A DNA stretch of 64,000 nucleotides from Salinilacustrithrix flava. GTDB lineage: Bacteria; Actinomycetota; Acidimicrobiia; Acidimicrobiales; Salinilacustritrichaceae. The stretch spans positions 4,030,001 to 4,094,000 of the forward strand of contig NZ_CP133888.1 of NCBI RefSeq assembly GCF_041228405.1. Reading direction: 5' to 3'. Numbering within the stretch: position 1 is the stretch's first letter; every line of letters starts with the position of its first letter. Positions 35,901-45,200 of this stretch are shown here, piece after piece. The position numbers were made by a program, and so were the translations under genes. The notes below the pieces were generated by a model, which was not told where the DNA came from, ran no database searches, and saw only the letters and a list, made by a program, of their open reading frames with translations.

Positions 35901-36115
35901 TCGGCGGCGCTGCCGTGCGCCTGGCCGACCCCGAGCGGGCGCGCCGGGTCCTCCCGCACCTCGCCCCCTACACCCACCTCACCTGCTGGCAAGGGACCTG
36001 CACCTACGGACCCGTGGCCACGATCGCCGCCGACGTGGCTGTGCTCACAGGCGACCCACGGGAGACCGGTTGGCGCGAGACGAGTCGGGCCCTCCTCGCC
36101 GACCTGCGCCGCTGA
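32999..36115 (+). CDS. SARP/AfsR-type transcriptional regulator with ATPase and TPR-like regions
   Basis: The protein has 1038 residues. An N-terminal winged-helix domain of the SARP type (RLALRTFGALVV ... LVDVLWPAGEPPRTARQSLHNHISRLRQ, about 3-95) is followed by a BTAD domain (about 100-245), an AAA/STAND-type ATPase (Walker A GPAGIGKTTF near 281, Walker B LLLVDDID) and a long helical TPR-like C-terminal half (about 590-1030). Large SARPs of this kind sense a signal through the ATPase/TPR part and activate nearby genes. It is divergent from the giant RHS gene, with SARP-type repeats in the shared gap, so control of that gene, itself, or both is likely. The start is GTG, leaderless. Confidence 0.9.
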   Translation: MPTRLALRTFGALVVTDRQGQTIPVSAAQSRLLAALALAFPDAVTEDRLVDVLWPAGEPPRTARQSLHNHISRLRQRTDRDAIVRGASGYCLHPESDVDLRRFEAWVSAVRASTSDDDVRDLATVEDLLSMAREPPVPELGDDEVAAACRRAVDQSVTELQDRRAELLISVGQIDRALVELKELTTADPGRERRWELLLVALQRAGRVAEALQTFHRARRKLIDTFGIEPGPQLRSLHHRLLEATEPARDSPSPGPTFGRERDLEQVGHLLEQGKVVQVTGPAGIGKTTFLAAAARSWQAGPVFRVACAENPWAALTPVEDLLRRLAAASPERDVPRRLADLHDPVDREALGRLREPEGVTVRATRAITQALAALDHPLLLVDDIDRAGPSTQDVLLTVAADPAVACLLTGRFEHAPAMDLPDHEAFPLSGLEPDALTALAAHAGHARAEAGAVGRWLHEHTSGHPLYALELLASLGEERPWVPGERDDGLSLSPSLLALVHARLGGVPPGCRPLLDAAAVGGDPVEVSLLRGVADIGQLDGLIASGVLVREQGRLRFAHSLLAKVAYDLVPSGRRKELHHAVGLRCYDPAVRAQHLARTAELDPDAAVAALVAAGRASLVAEAYADASAWFTQAADIAETHGWGRAAVLDLQLEARDCDRLDGRPGHAEPLLDIAEEALRLGHADLRRRATVSAVQLGEAVDAGPLQERAAAVADAAIAVETDAKWRGRILATASILHSISGEPDRCRDMFLEAMAGLDPGDDHAACEVLPYAYMALGHPDDLPAREAAATDLHRAARRTGDRAAEWEANHLRCSVAMFRGDGAALRTAFDECERLLADAGAAGRRWSNRYLAAAIAAIDERYDDAEALTEDVLATGSGVAPARAMSTASGHLLGIRWQQGRLGELADPLEFLIGEQPEIPAWKAAGSLVLAERDPARAAQLFDDVVVDGGVTLPRDFTWLAGVLCLGGAAVRLADPERARRVLPHLAPYTHLTCWQGTCTYGPVATIAADVAVLTGDPRETGWRETSRALLADLRR

Positions 36116-36147
36116 CAGCGCACCTCCGACCGGATGCCGCTGTTGGC

Positions 36148-36153
36148 TACGGT
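36148..36153 (+). promoter_or_regulatory. -10-like hexamer before the acyl-CoA operon
   Basis: TACGGT ends 8 bp before the ATG of the enoyl-CoA hydratase family gene, which lacks a clear ribosome-binding site. It suggests a separate, nearly leaderless promoter for the three-gene operon. Confidence 0.35.
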
Positions 36154-36161
36154 CGTTGCCA

Positions 36162-36959
36162 ATGACCGACTCGCACATCCGCTACGAGGTCGACGACGGG
36201 ATCGCCACGATCACCATCGACCGGCCCGAGAAGCGCAACGCCATGACCTACGCGGTCCTGGCCGACTTCACCGACGCCGTGTGGCAGGCCTCCGACGACG
36301 AGGCCGCCCGGGTCGTGATCATCACCGGCGCCGGCGGGGCCTTCTGCGCCGGCACCGACCTGTCCGAGCTCGACGACACGCCCGAGGACGAACGGGGCAC
36401 CCGCTCCGGCCGGGCGGACACCGGCGAGCGCGCCCGGCCGCCGTGGCCGATCGTGCAGTGCCCGAAGCCCGTGATCGCCGCCATCGACGGCGCCGCCGTG
36501 GGCATGGGCGTGGAGTTCGCCACCCAGGCCGACGTCCGCATCGCCAGCGACCGGGCCAAGCTCGGGTGGATCTTCGTGAAGCGGGGCCTGGTGCCCGACA
36601 CCGGCGCCGGCAGCTACCTGCTGCCCCGCATCGTCGGGGCCACCGAAGCCCTGCGCCTGCTGCTGTCCGGTGAGGTCATCGACGCCGAGGAGGCCCTCCG
36701 CATCGGCTTCGTCACCCAGGTGGTGGCCCCCGACGACCTGCTGGCCGCCGCCCGCACCGAGGCGGAGCGCTACCTGGAGGCCTCCCCCTTCGCCGTCGCC
36801 CGCACCAAGCGGCTGACCTACCAGGCCATGGCGGCCGAGGCGTCGGCCCACGTGGCCGAGACCGGTCGCCTGCTGCAGGAGTGCTTCCACTCCGAGGACC
36901 ACGCCGAGGGCGTGGCCTCCTTCCTCGAGCGGCGCCCGGCGCGCTTCACGGGCCGATGA
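36162..36959 (+). CDS. enoyl-CoA hydratase/isomerase (crotonase) family protein
   Basis: The 265-residue protein has a crotonase fold: IDRPEKRNAM at the CoA pocket, an oxyanion-hole loop ITGAGGAFCAGTDL, and a second one near GAAVGMGVEFATQADVRIAS, followed by WIFVKRGLVPDTGAGSYLLP, where the acidic catalytic position of true hydratases is occupied by Asp. This could be a hydratase, isomerase or related enzyme in fatty-acid or steroid breakdown; the exact reaction is not readable. ATG 36162 is preferred to the upstream TTG. Its stop overlaps the next start (ATGA), forming an operon with a kinase-like and a thioesterase gene. Confidence 0.9.
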   Translation: MTDSHIRYEVDDGIATITIDRPEKRNAMTYAVLADFTDAVWQASDDEAARVVIITGAGGAFCAGTDLSELDDTPEDERGTRSGRADTGERARPPWPIVQCPKPVIAAIDGAAVGMGVEFATQADVRIASDRAKLGWIFVKRGLVPDTGAGSYLLPRIVGATEALRLLLSGEVIDAEEALRIGFVTQVVAPDDLLAAARTEAERYLEASPFAVARTKRLTYQAMAAEASAHVAETGRLLQECFHSEDHAEGVASFLERRPARFTGR

Positions 36960-37987
36960 GCGGCGCCGAGGTCCCCGTCGGCATCGAGCTCGCGGGCGTG
37001 CACCGCTGGTTCCAGGACCACGTCGGCGACGTCGGCGCGGCCGACGAGCTGCAGATCGACCAGGTCCAGGGCGGGCACTCGTGCCTGACCTACATCGTGC
37101 GCGCCGCCGACGGCACGAGGTACGTGCTGCGCCGCCCGCCGGTCGGGCACCTGCTGGCCAGCGCGCACGACGTGCTGCGCGAGCACCGCGTCATCACCGC
37201 CCTCGCAGACACCGACGTGCCGGTCGCACCGGTGGTCGGCGCCTGCGAGGACCCCGAGGTCACCGGCGCACCCTTCTACGTGATGGCCTTCGTCGACGGG
37301 CCGGTGCTCCACGACCGGGCCGCCGCCGAGCGCCTCGACATCGCGGCTCGACAGCGGGCCGCCGAGTCGATGATCGACGTGCTCGTCGCCCTCCGCGACG
37401 TCGACCCCGACGCCGTCGGGCTCGGCGACTTCGCCAAGCGCAGCGACTACCTGGGTCGCCAGCTCCGCCGCTGGCACGGCCAGTGGGAGGCGGCCGACAC
37501 CCGCCCGATGCCCGGCATGGCCCCGCTGCACGACTGGCTGGTCGAGAACCAGCCCGAGGAGGGCCCGGCCGGCATCGTCCACGGCGACTTCCGCCTCGGC
37601 AACGTCATCCACGCCTCCGACGGCTCGGTGGCCGCGCTGCTCGACTGGGAGCTGTGCACGCTCGGCCCGCCGGCCGCGGACCTGTCGTACCTGCTGAGCT
37701 GGTGGGTGGACCCCGCCGGCACCCGGGCCGACGCGGCATCGGCCGCCGAGGGCTTCCCCGACCGGGCCCAGCTCGTGGCCTGGTACGAGGAGCGCACCGG
37801 CGAGGCCGCCCGCGGCCTCGACTACTGGCTCGCCTTCCACGCCTGGCGGTCTGCGTGCATCGCGGCCGGCGTCTACACCCGGTACAAGGCCGGGCAGATG
37901 GGTGCCGGGGCCGACGACCTGACGCGCTTCGAGGACTCGGTCGAGCACTCGATCCACACCGGGCTCGTCGCCGCCGGCATCGCCTGA
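36956..37987 (+). CDS. phosphotransferase (APH/ACAD10-type) family protein
   Basis: The 343-residue protein has a kinase-like fold of the aminoglycoside-phosphotransferase superfamily: nucleotide-binding lobe (QGGHSCLTYIVRAADGTRYVLRRPP), catalytic loop VHGDFRLGNVI and metal motif LLDWELCTLGPP. Relatives found with acyl-CoA genes (ACAD10/11-type) phosphorylate hydroxyacyl-CoA intermediates. The neighbours here, a crotonase and a thioesterase, favour a lipid role over antibiotic resistance. ATG 36956 overlaps the previous stop as ATGA. Confidence 0.87.
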   Translation: MSGAEVPVGIELAGVHRWFQDHVGDVGAADELQIDQVQGGHSCLTYIVRAADGTRYVLRRPPVGHLLASAHDVLREHRVITALADTDVPVAPVVGACEDPEVTGAPFYVMAFVDGPVLHDRAAAERLDIAARQRAAESMIDVLVALRDVDPDAVGLGDFAKRSDYLGRQLRRWHGQWEAADTRPMPGMAPLHDWLVENQPEEGPAGIVHGDFRLGNVIHASDGSVAALLDWELCTLGPPAADLSYLLSWWVDPAGTRADAASAAEGFPDRAQLVAWYEERTGEAARGLDYWLAFHAWRSACIAAGVYTRYKAGQMGAGADDLTRFEDSVEHSIHTGLVAAGIA

Positions 37988-37991
37988 TCCG

Positions 37992-38792
37992 GTGGCCGAT
38001 CGCGCCACCACCATGGCGGAGCGCCTGGCGCTCGAGGCATCCGGCTCCGACGAGCTGCGAAGCCGCGACCCGGCCGACGCCCGCCACGTCTACGGCGGGT
38101 GGCTGATCGCCCAGGCGCTGCGGGCCGCCGGCACCACGGTGGATCCCGACCGCCACGCCATCGCCGTCCACGCGTCGTTCGTCGTGGCCGGCACACCGGA
38201 GGAGCACGTCCGCTACCGGGTGGAGCGCACCCGCGACGGCTCGAGCTTCACCACCCGGCGGGTCACGGCCTTCCAGGATGCGGGCACGGTGCTCGTGCTG
38301 ACCGCGGACTTCCAGCGCGACGAGCCCGGCGCCGACTACGAGCTCCCCGTCGTGCCCGGCATCCCCGGACCGGAGGGCCTGACGACGGGCCGCTACGACA
38401 ACCCGCTGCTCGAGAGTCGGGACGTGCCGGTCGACGCCGTGGCCGGCGGCCTGCCCCACACGCGGCGGGCGTGGTTCCGGGTCCGGGCACCGCTGCCCCC
38501 CGAGCCGGACCTGCACCTGCAGACGGTGGCCTACCTCAGCGACTTCGGCGCGACCCGCGCCGTGCGCGAGCCCCACGCCCACCTGGCCGACGACGCCCGG
38601 CGCATCTCGATGTCGCTCGACCACAGCATCTGGTTCCACCGGCCTGTGGACGCGTCGGGCTGGCTCCTGTCGGAGATGACCCCGATCGCGTCCGGTCGCG
38701 GCCGGGGCCTGGCCATCGGTTCGGTCCGCACCGAGGACGGCCGCCTCGTCGCCACGATCGCCCAGGAAGCCCTCCTCCGAGAACGTCCCTGA
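37992..38792 (+). CDS. acyl-CoA thioesterase, TesB-like
   Basis: The 266-residue protein has a double hot-dog fold of the TesB family: VYGGWLIAQALRAAG in the first repeat, GSSFTTRRVTAFQDAGTVLVLTADF, and the second-repeat active-site segment SMSLDHSIWFHRPVD with the catalytic Asp. It would hydrolyse acyl-CoA to free acid and CoA. It starts with GTG 4 bp after the kinase-like gene and completes a three-gene operon. Substrate chain length cannot be inferred. Confidence 0.9.
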   Translation: MADRATTMAERLALEASGSDELRSRDPADARHVYGGWLIAQALRAAGTTVDPDRHAIAVHASFVVAGTPEEHVRYRVERTRDGSSFTTRRVTAFQDAGTVLVLTADFQRDEPGADYELPVVPGIPGPEGLTTGRYDNPLLESRDVPVDAVAGGLPHTRRAWFRVRAPLPPEPDLHLQTVAYLSDFGATRAVREPHAHLADDARRISMSLDHSIWFHRPVDASGWLLSEMTPIASGRGRGLAIGSVRTEDGRLVATIAQEALLRERP

Positions 38793-38846
38793 AGCCCGCG
38801 TCGGGTGGTCGGCGCTGTCACGGCGATCGACTACGAAGGGGCGGAG

Positions 38847-41800
38847 ATGTTCACGATCCACCGCTCGGAGCGGGCCGACGCGCTCGTGGACGGCCTCGTC
38901 GAGGTCGTGGCCACGCCGTTGCCCGACCCGTTCGCGGCCGAGGTCGTGGCCGTGCCCACGCGCGGCGTCGAGCGCTGGCTCACCCACCGGCTGGGAGCGA
39001 CCGTCGGCGCCAGCCCGGGCCGGTCCGACGGCGTGTGCGCCAACGTCGAGTTCCCCTTCCCCGGCCGCCTCGTCGGTGACGTGCTGGCCGTGGCCACCGG
39101 CGTCGACCGGGACGAGGACCCCTGGCGGCCCGAGCGCCTGGTGTGGCCGGTGCTCAGCGTGCTGGACCGCTGCGCCGGCGAGCCGTGGCTGCGCATGGTC
39201 GGCGCCCACCTCGGCATGCGGGGTCCGGGTGTGGAGGCCGACGAGCACGACGCGCTGCGCCGCCGGCGCCGGCATCCCGCGGCCCGCCACATCGCCGAGC
39301 TGTTCGACCGCTACGGCGTGTTCCGCCCGGCGATGGTCCTGTCGTGGCTGGACCGCACGAGCACGGACGACGAGGCCGACCCCGACCTGCCGCCGGATGC
39401 CCGCTGGCAGCCCGAGCTGCTGCGCCGGGTGCGCGACCACGTCGGCGTGGCCTCCCCACCCGAGCGCATCGCCGACGCCGTCGAGCGGCTGCGGGCCGAC
39501 GCCGTCGACCTCGACGACGTCGTGCCCGACCGGGTCTCGCTGTTCGGCCTGACCCGCCTGCCCGCCACCTACCTCGAGGTGCTCCGCGCCCTGGCGACCC
39601 ACCGCGACGTGCACCTGTTCGCGCTGCACCCGTCGCTGGCGCTGTGGGACCGGATCGCCGAGGCCCACGCCGACGTGGTTCCCCGCGTGGCGGCAGGGCT
39701 GTCCCGCGCCGAGGACCCGACGCGCCGGGAACCGCAGCACCCGCTGCTCGCCACCTGGGCCCACGACAGCCGCGAGATGCAGCTGGTGCTGTCGGCGGCG
39801 GGCGAGGCCGAGGTCGCCCACCGGTCCCCGGCGCCGCCCCATCGACCCGACACGCGGCTGGCTCGGCTGCAGGACGCCATCCACCGGGACGAGGCCCCGG
39901 CGCCGGGCGAGCCCCGCCCCGACCCCGACGACCGGTCCGTGCAGGTGCACGCCTGCCACGGCCGGGGCCGTCAGGTCGAGGTGCTCCGCGACGCCATCTG
40001 CCACCTGCTCGCCGCCGATCCGACCCTGGAGCCCCGCGACGTCATCGTCCTGTGCCCCGACATCGACGAGTACGCGCCGCTGCTGCACGCCACGTTCGGC
40101 TCCCGGGACCCCGACGACCCCGAGCAGCTGCCCGGGCCGCCCGTGCTCCCCTACCGCTTGGCCGACCGGTCGCTGCGCCAGACGAACCCGCTGCTCGGCG
40201 CGCTGGCGGACCTGCTCGACCTGCTCGACGACCGGCTGACCGCCACCGAGGTCCTGCGCTTCGCCGGCCGCCCGCCGGTGCGCCGCCGCTTCGCGTTCGA
40301 CGACGACGCCCTCGAGCGGATCGCCGGCTGGGTCGAGGACAGCGGCGTGCGCTGGGGCCTCGACGCCGAGCACCGCCGGCCGTGGTCGCTGCAGTCCGTC
40401 GCCGACCACACCTGGCGGGCCGGCCTCGACCGGCTCCTGCTCGGCGTGGCCATGGACACCGACGACGCCCGCACCGTCGGCGGCCGCCTCCCGCTCGACG
40501 ACGTGGACAGCGGCGACATCGACCTGGCCGGGCGCCTGGCCGAGCTCGTCGACCGCCTGGACGCGGTGGTGGCGCACTGCTGCGAGGACCGACCGGTCGG
40601 CGACTGGGTCGGCCTCCTGGGCGAGGCCACCGACCTGCTGCTGGCCGCCCCGCCGGCCGAGGCGTGGCAGCGGGTGCAGGTGGACGCCGTGCTCCGCGAC
40701 GTCCTGGCCGAGTCGTCGCGCGGGGGCACCTCCAACGACCGGCCCCTGTCGCTCGCCGAGATCCGCTCGCTGCTGGCCGCCCGCCTGGCCGGCATGCCGA
40801 CCCGGGCCGACTTCCGCACCGGCGCCATCACCATGTGCACCCTCGTGCCGATGCGCGCCGTGCCGCACCGCGTCGTGTGCGTGCTCGGCCTCGACGACGG
40901 CGTCTTCCCCCGCACGTCGCGCACCGACGGCGACGACCTGCTCCAGCGGGTGCCGCTGGTCGGCGACCGCGACCCCCGCACCGAGGACCGCCAGCTCCTG
41001 CTCGACGCGGTGCTCGCCGCCGAGGAGTCCCTCGTCCTCACCTACACGGGTCACGACGAGCGCACGAACGAGGAGCGGGCGCCGTCGGTCCCCCTCATCG
41101 AGCTGCTCGCCGTGGTGGGCGACGACGTGGTCACCCACCACCCGCTCCAGCCCTTCGACCCCGACGCCTTCGCCGACGACTCGCCCTGGAGCTTCGATCC
41201 GGTCCAGCTCGCCGGCGCCCGGGCCGTCGTGGGCGAGCGGGTGGCGCCCCCGCCGTTCCTGTCCGGCGCGCTCGAGGCGTGCGAGGAGACCTCCGTCGGC
41301 CTCGACGAGCTCGTCCGCTTCGTGCAGGACCCCCTGCGCGAGCTGCTGCGCCAGCGGCTCGGGATGTCCACCTGGGACGACGACGACCAGCTGCCAGACG
41401 CCATCCCGATCGAGCTCGACGCCCTGCAGCGCTGGGGCGTGGGCCAGCGCATCCTGCGCCAGCTGCTCGCCGGCATCGACCTCGACGCGGCCGTCCGGGC
41501 CGAGATCGCCAGCGGCACGCTGCCGCCCGGCGAGCTGCGCCACGCGCTGCTCACCGACGTGGCCAACACCGCCGGCGCCATCCACCACCTCGCCGTGGAG
41601 GAGGGTGTGGCCGGCCCGCCAACGTCGGTGGAGGTCGACGTCGACGCCGACCTGTTCGAGGCCGGCAGCCCGCCCGTGCGGGTGCTCGGCACCGTGCCCG
41701 GCGTGCACGGCGACACGGTGGCGGAGGTGTCGTTCTCCTCGCTCAGCCCCAAGACCCGGCTGGCCCTGTGGGTGCGGCTGCTGGCGGTAAGCGCGGCGCG

Positions 41801-42203
41801 GCCCGAGCGGGAGTGGCGCACGCTCGGCATCGGCCGGGCCCGCAACGGCGGCAAGGTCGTGCGACATCGAGCCCTGGACGGGCCCGCCGAGCACCGCGCC
41901 GCCGAGGCCGCCCGGCTCCTCGGCCGCATCGTCGCCCTGCGCCAGCGCGGGCTGCGCGAACCGCTCCCCCTGCCCTGCAAGACCGCCGAGGCGTGGGCCA
42001 GCGCCGCCCACCGGGACCAGGACACCCGGGGCGCGGCCGGGCAGTGCTGGTCGGGGGGGAAGTTCGGCGGCGACGCCGACGATGCAAGCGCGGTGCGCAT
42101 CTGGGGCGAGGGCGCCACCCTCGACCAGCTCCTCGCTGCCGGGCTCGACCCGCTGGCCCGACACCTGTGGGACCCGATCCTGGTGCGGGAGTCGTGGCGA
42201 TGA
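38847..42203 (+). CDS. recC: exodeoxyribonuclease V subunit gamma (RecC)
   Basis: RecC recognises Chi and splits the DNA strands in the RecBCD helicase-nuclease. The protein has 1118 residues from ATG 38847, preceded by a ribosome-binding site (aagggg). Recognisable parts are VVAVPTRGVERWL near the N-terminus, a motif-like VHACHGRGRQVEVLRDAI, VLCPDIDEYAPLL, and the RecC C-terminal domain (RCDDGVFPRTSRTDGDDLL-type, TGHDERTNEERAPSVPLIELL). Its inactive helicase lobes fit RecC rather than RecB. The recC-recB-recD genes overlap by ATGA, so they are coexpressed. Confidence 0.94.
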   Translation: MFTIHRSERADALVDGLVEVVATPLPDPFAAEVVAVPTRGVERWLTHRLGATVGASPGRSDGVCANVEFPFPGRLVGDVLAVATGVDRDEDPWRPERLVWPVLSVLDRCAGEPWLRMVGAHLGMRGPGVEADEHDALRRRRRHPAARHIAELFDRYGVFRPAMVLSWLDRTSTDDEADPDLPPDARWQPELLRRVRDHVGVASPPERIADAVERLRADAVDLDDVVPDRVSLFGLTRLPATYLEVLRALATHRDVHLFALHPSLALWDRIAEAHADVVPRVAAGLSRAEDPTRREPQHPLLATWAHDSREMQLVLSAAGEAEVAHRSPAPPHRPDTRLARLQDAIHRDEAPAPGEPRPDPDDRSVQVHACHGRGRQVEVLRDAICHLLAADPTLEPRDVIVLCPDIDEYAPLLHATFGSRDPDDPEQLPGPPVLPYRLADRSLRQTNPLLGALADLLDLLDDRLTATEVLRFAGRPPVRRRFAFDDDALERIAGWVEDSGVRWGLDAEHRRPWSLQSVADHTWRAGLDRLLLGVAMDTDDARTVGGRLPLDDVDSGDIDLAGRLAELVDRLDAVVAHCCEDRPVGDWVGLLGEATDLLLAAPPAEAWQRVQVDAVLRDVLAESSRGGTSNDRPLSLAEIRSLLAARLAGMPTRADFRTGAITMCTLVPMRAVPHRVVCVLGLDDGVFPRTSRTDGDDLLQRVPLVGDRDPRTEDRQLLLDAVLAAEESLVLTYTGHDERTNEERAPSVPLIELLAVVGDDVVTHHPLQPFDPDAFADDSPWSFDPVQLAGARAVVGERVAPPPFLSGALEACEETSVGLDELVRFVQDPLRELLRQRLGMSTWDDDDQLPDAIPIELDALQRWGVGQRILRQLLAGIDLDAAVRAEIASGTLPPGELRHALLTDVANTAGAIHHLAVEEGVAGPPTSVEVDVDADLFEAGSPPVRVLGTVPGVHGDTVAEVSFSSLSPKTRLALWVRLLAVSAARPEREWRTLGIGRARNGGKVVRHRALDGPAEHRAAEAARLLGRIVALRQRGLREPLPLPCKTAEAWASAAHRDQDTRGAAGQCWSGGKFGGDADDASAVRIWGEGATLDQLLAAGLDPLARHLWDPILVRESWR

Positions 42204-45200
42204 TCACCGTCCTCGAGGCCAGCGCCGGCACCGGCAAGACCCACCGGGTCACCACCGAGGCGGTGCGCGCCGTGGCGGAGGGCACGCCGCTGGAGCAGAT
42301 GCTGCTGGTGACCTTCACCATCGCCGCCACCAGCGAGCTGCGCGCCCGCACCTGGGACCGCCTCGCCCGCACGGCCGCCGCCCTCGACGCCCACCGGCGG
42401 GGGACGCCGGTGGAGACCGACGACGAGCTGGTCGCCGAGCTGTGCGACGGTGACGACGACGTCGTCGGCCTCCGCCACCGCAACCTCACCGACGCCATGG
42501 CCTCGTTCGACGGGGCCACGATCACCACGATCCACGGGTTCTGCCACCAGGTGCTGCAGAGCCTCGGCTTCGCCGCCGACGTCGAGCGGGACCCGACCTT
42601 CGTCGAGGACGTCCGCGACATGCTCGACGAGGTCGTCGCCGACCTGCTCGTCCGCAAGCTGCACAAGGCCACCGGCGTCCGATTCCCGGTCGACCCGGCC
42701 CGGCGCATCGCCGAGAAGGCCATCGTCGACCCCCGCGCCCGCATCGTGCCCGCACCCGACGGCAGCTCCGACGACCTGCGCTCGCGCTTCGCCGTGGCGG
42801 TGCGCGACGAGATGGACCGCCGCAAGCGAGCTGCCGGACTGCTGGGCTACGACGACCTGCTCCTGCGGGTGGAGGAGGCGCTGGTCGAGGACCCCGACGG
42901 CACCGTGCGCGACCGGCTCCGCCGCCGCTACTCGCTCGTCATCGTCGACGAGTTCCAGGACACCGACGCGGTGCAGTGGGAGATCCTCGAGCGGGCCTTC
43001 GGCGACCCGCCCACCCGCCTCGTGCTGGTCGGCGACCCGAAGCAGGCCATCTACGCCTTCCGGGGCGCCGACGTGCACGCCTACCTGGCCGCCCGCCGCC
43101 GGGCCGGCGAGGGCCACGTCCGCCGCCTCGACCGGAGCTGGCGGGCCGACGCCGGGCTGCTGTCCGGCCTCGATGCCCTCTTCGGCGACACCGCCCTCGG
43201 CCACGACGAGATCCGCTACGCCAGCACCACCGCGGCGCCGGGACGGGAGGCCACGCGCCTGTCGGGCCTGGCCAAGCCGGCACCCGTGCGCGTCCGCCTG
43301 GTGGGCAGCGACCGTCCCGGGCTCTCGCTGACGCCCAGCACCGGCGTGGTCCAGAAGGACAGCGCCATCGCGTTCGTGGCCGAGGACCTGGCATCCGACG
43401 TGGTCGCCCTCCTGTCCCAGGGGGCGACCTACGACGACCCCGACGAGGGTGAGCGACCGCTGCAGTGCGGCGACGTGGCCGTCCTGGTCGGGCGCAACCA
43501 GGACGCCCTGACCGTGCGCGACGCGCTGGTACGGACCGGCGTGCCGGCCGTCGTCAACGGCACCGGCAGCGTCTTCGGCACCGGCGCGGCCCGGGCCTGG
43601 CTGGCGGTGCTCGAGGCCGTCGAGCGTCCGGCCGCCACCGGCACGGTGCGCAACGCCGCCCTCACCCCGCTGCTCGGCTGGACCGCGGCCGACGTCGACA
43701 CCGCCGACGAGCGGGCCTGGGACGCGCTGCACGACCGCCTCCACGAGTGGCACCGGGTGCTCGCCGAGGGCAACGTCGCCGGCCTGTTCGAGCAGCTCAG
43801 CGCCCGCACCGACCTGCCCGCCCGTCTGCTGCGGGTCGAGGGCGGCGAGCGGATGGTGACCGACCTGCGCCACCTGGCCTCCCTGCTGCACGCCCAGGCC
43901 GGCCTCGGCGGCGGCGCGCCCTCGCTGCTGGCCTGGCTGCGCGAGCGGATGCGGGAGGCCGATCGGGACACGGCCCAGGACGACCGGAGCCGGCGCCTCG
44001 AGACCGACGACGCGGCCGTGCAGGTGTGGACCGTGCACCGCAGCAAGGGCCTCGAGTACCCCGTGGTCTACGTCCCGTTCCTGTGGATGCCCCCGCCGGC
44101 CCGGGCCGAGGACGTGCTGGTCTTCCACGACGCCGACTCCGGCGAGCGGGTGATCGACGTCAGCGAGCCGAAGGGCCCCCACGCCCAGGAGCGCAGCGAG
44201 CACGTCCGCCGGTACCTCGACGAGGAGGCCGGCGGCGCGCTGCGGCTCGCCTACGTCGCGCTCACGCGGGCCCGCAGCCAGGTGGTGCTGTGGTGGGTGC
44301 GGGGCCACGACTGCCACCGCTCGCCGCTCGGCCGCCTGCTGCTCGGACCCGAGCTGGCCGAGCAGGGCTCGAAGCTGCGCGACGAGCACTGCCGCTCGGC
44401 CGCCGACCTCCTGGCCCAGCGGGCCGGCGGCGCGGTCGCCGTCGAGCAGTCGTCGGGGGCGAGCGGAGCACGTCTCCCCCGCGCCGAGCCCGACGTCCCC
44501 CGCCTGCGGACCGCGTCCTTCGGTCGCACCATCGACCGGGCCTGGCGGCGGACGTCGTACTCCGCGCTCACCGCCGCGGCCCACGATGCACCCGAGCACG
44601 ACGCGCCCGAGCACGACGAGCGCGGCCTCGAGGACGAACAGATGCCCGAGGACCTGCCCGCCGGCGGCGACCGGACCGACGCCGCCACCGAGGCCCGCCT
44701 GCGCGCCGTGCCCTCCGCCTTCGGTGACCTCGGGGGCGGCGCCACGTTCGGCACCCTCGTCCACGGCGTGCTCGAGGAGGTCGACTTCGCCGCCGACGAC
44801 CTCCCCCGCCAGATCCGCGCCGGACTCGCCGCCCAGTACCTCGGCAGCCAGCAGGTGGACGCCGACGCCCTCGTCGCCGGTCTCGTCGCCGCCATCGAGA
44901 CGCCGCTCGGCCCGCTCGTGGACGAAGCCCGCCTCCGGGACGTGCAGCCGGCGGACCGCCTCGACGAGCTCCACTTCGAGCTCCCGCTCGTCGGCGGTGA
45001 CGACCCGACCGGGCACGTCACCATGCGGGCCATCGCGGACGTCGTATCGCGCCACCTGCCGGCCGACGACCCGCTGGCCGGCTACGGCGAGCGGCTGCGG
45101 TCGCCGGCGCTGGCCGCGGCGGTGCGGGGTCACCTCAGCGGCTCCATCGACGTGGTGCTGCGCCACCGCGGACCGGACGGCACCGGCCGCTACGTCGTCA

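Noticed and set aside
36956..37987. Aminoglycoside phosphotransferase (resistance gene)
   Set aside because: The kinase fold is shared, but the neighbours are acyl-CoA enzymes and the sequence resembles the ACAD10/11-type branch more than resistance enzymes.
39143..42199. The recB frame is open far upstream inside recC
   Set aside because: recB starts at ATG 42200, where the helicase motif ASAGTGKT begins almost at once; the upstream product is meaningless.
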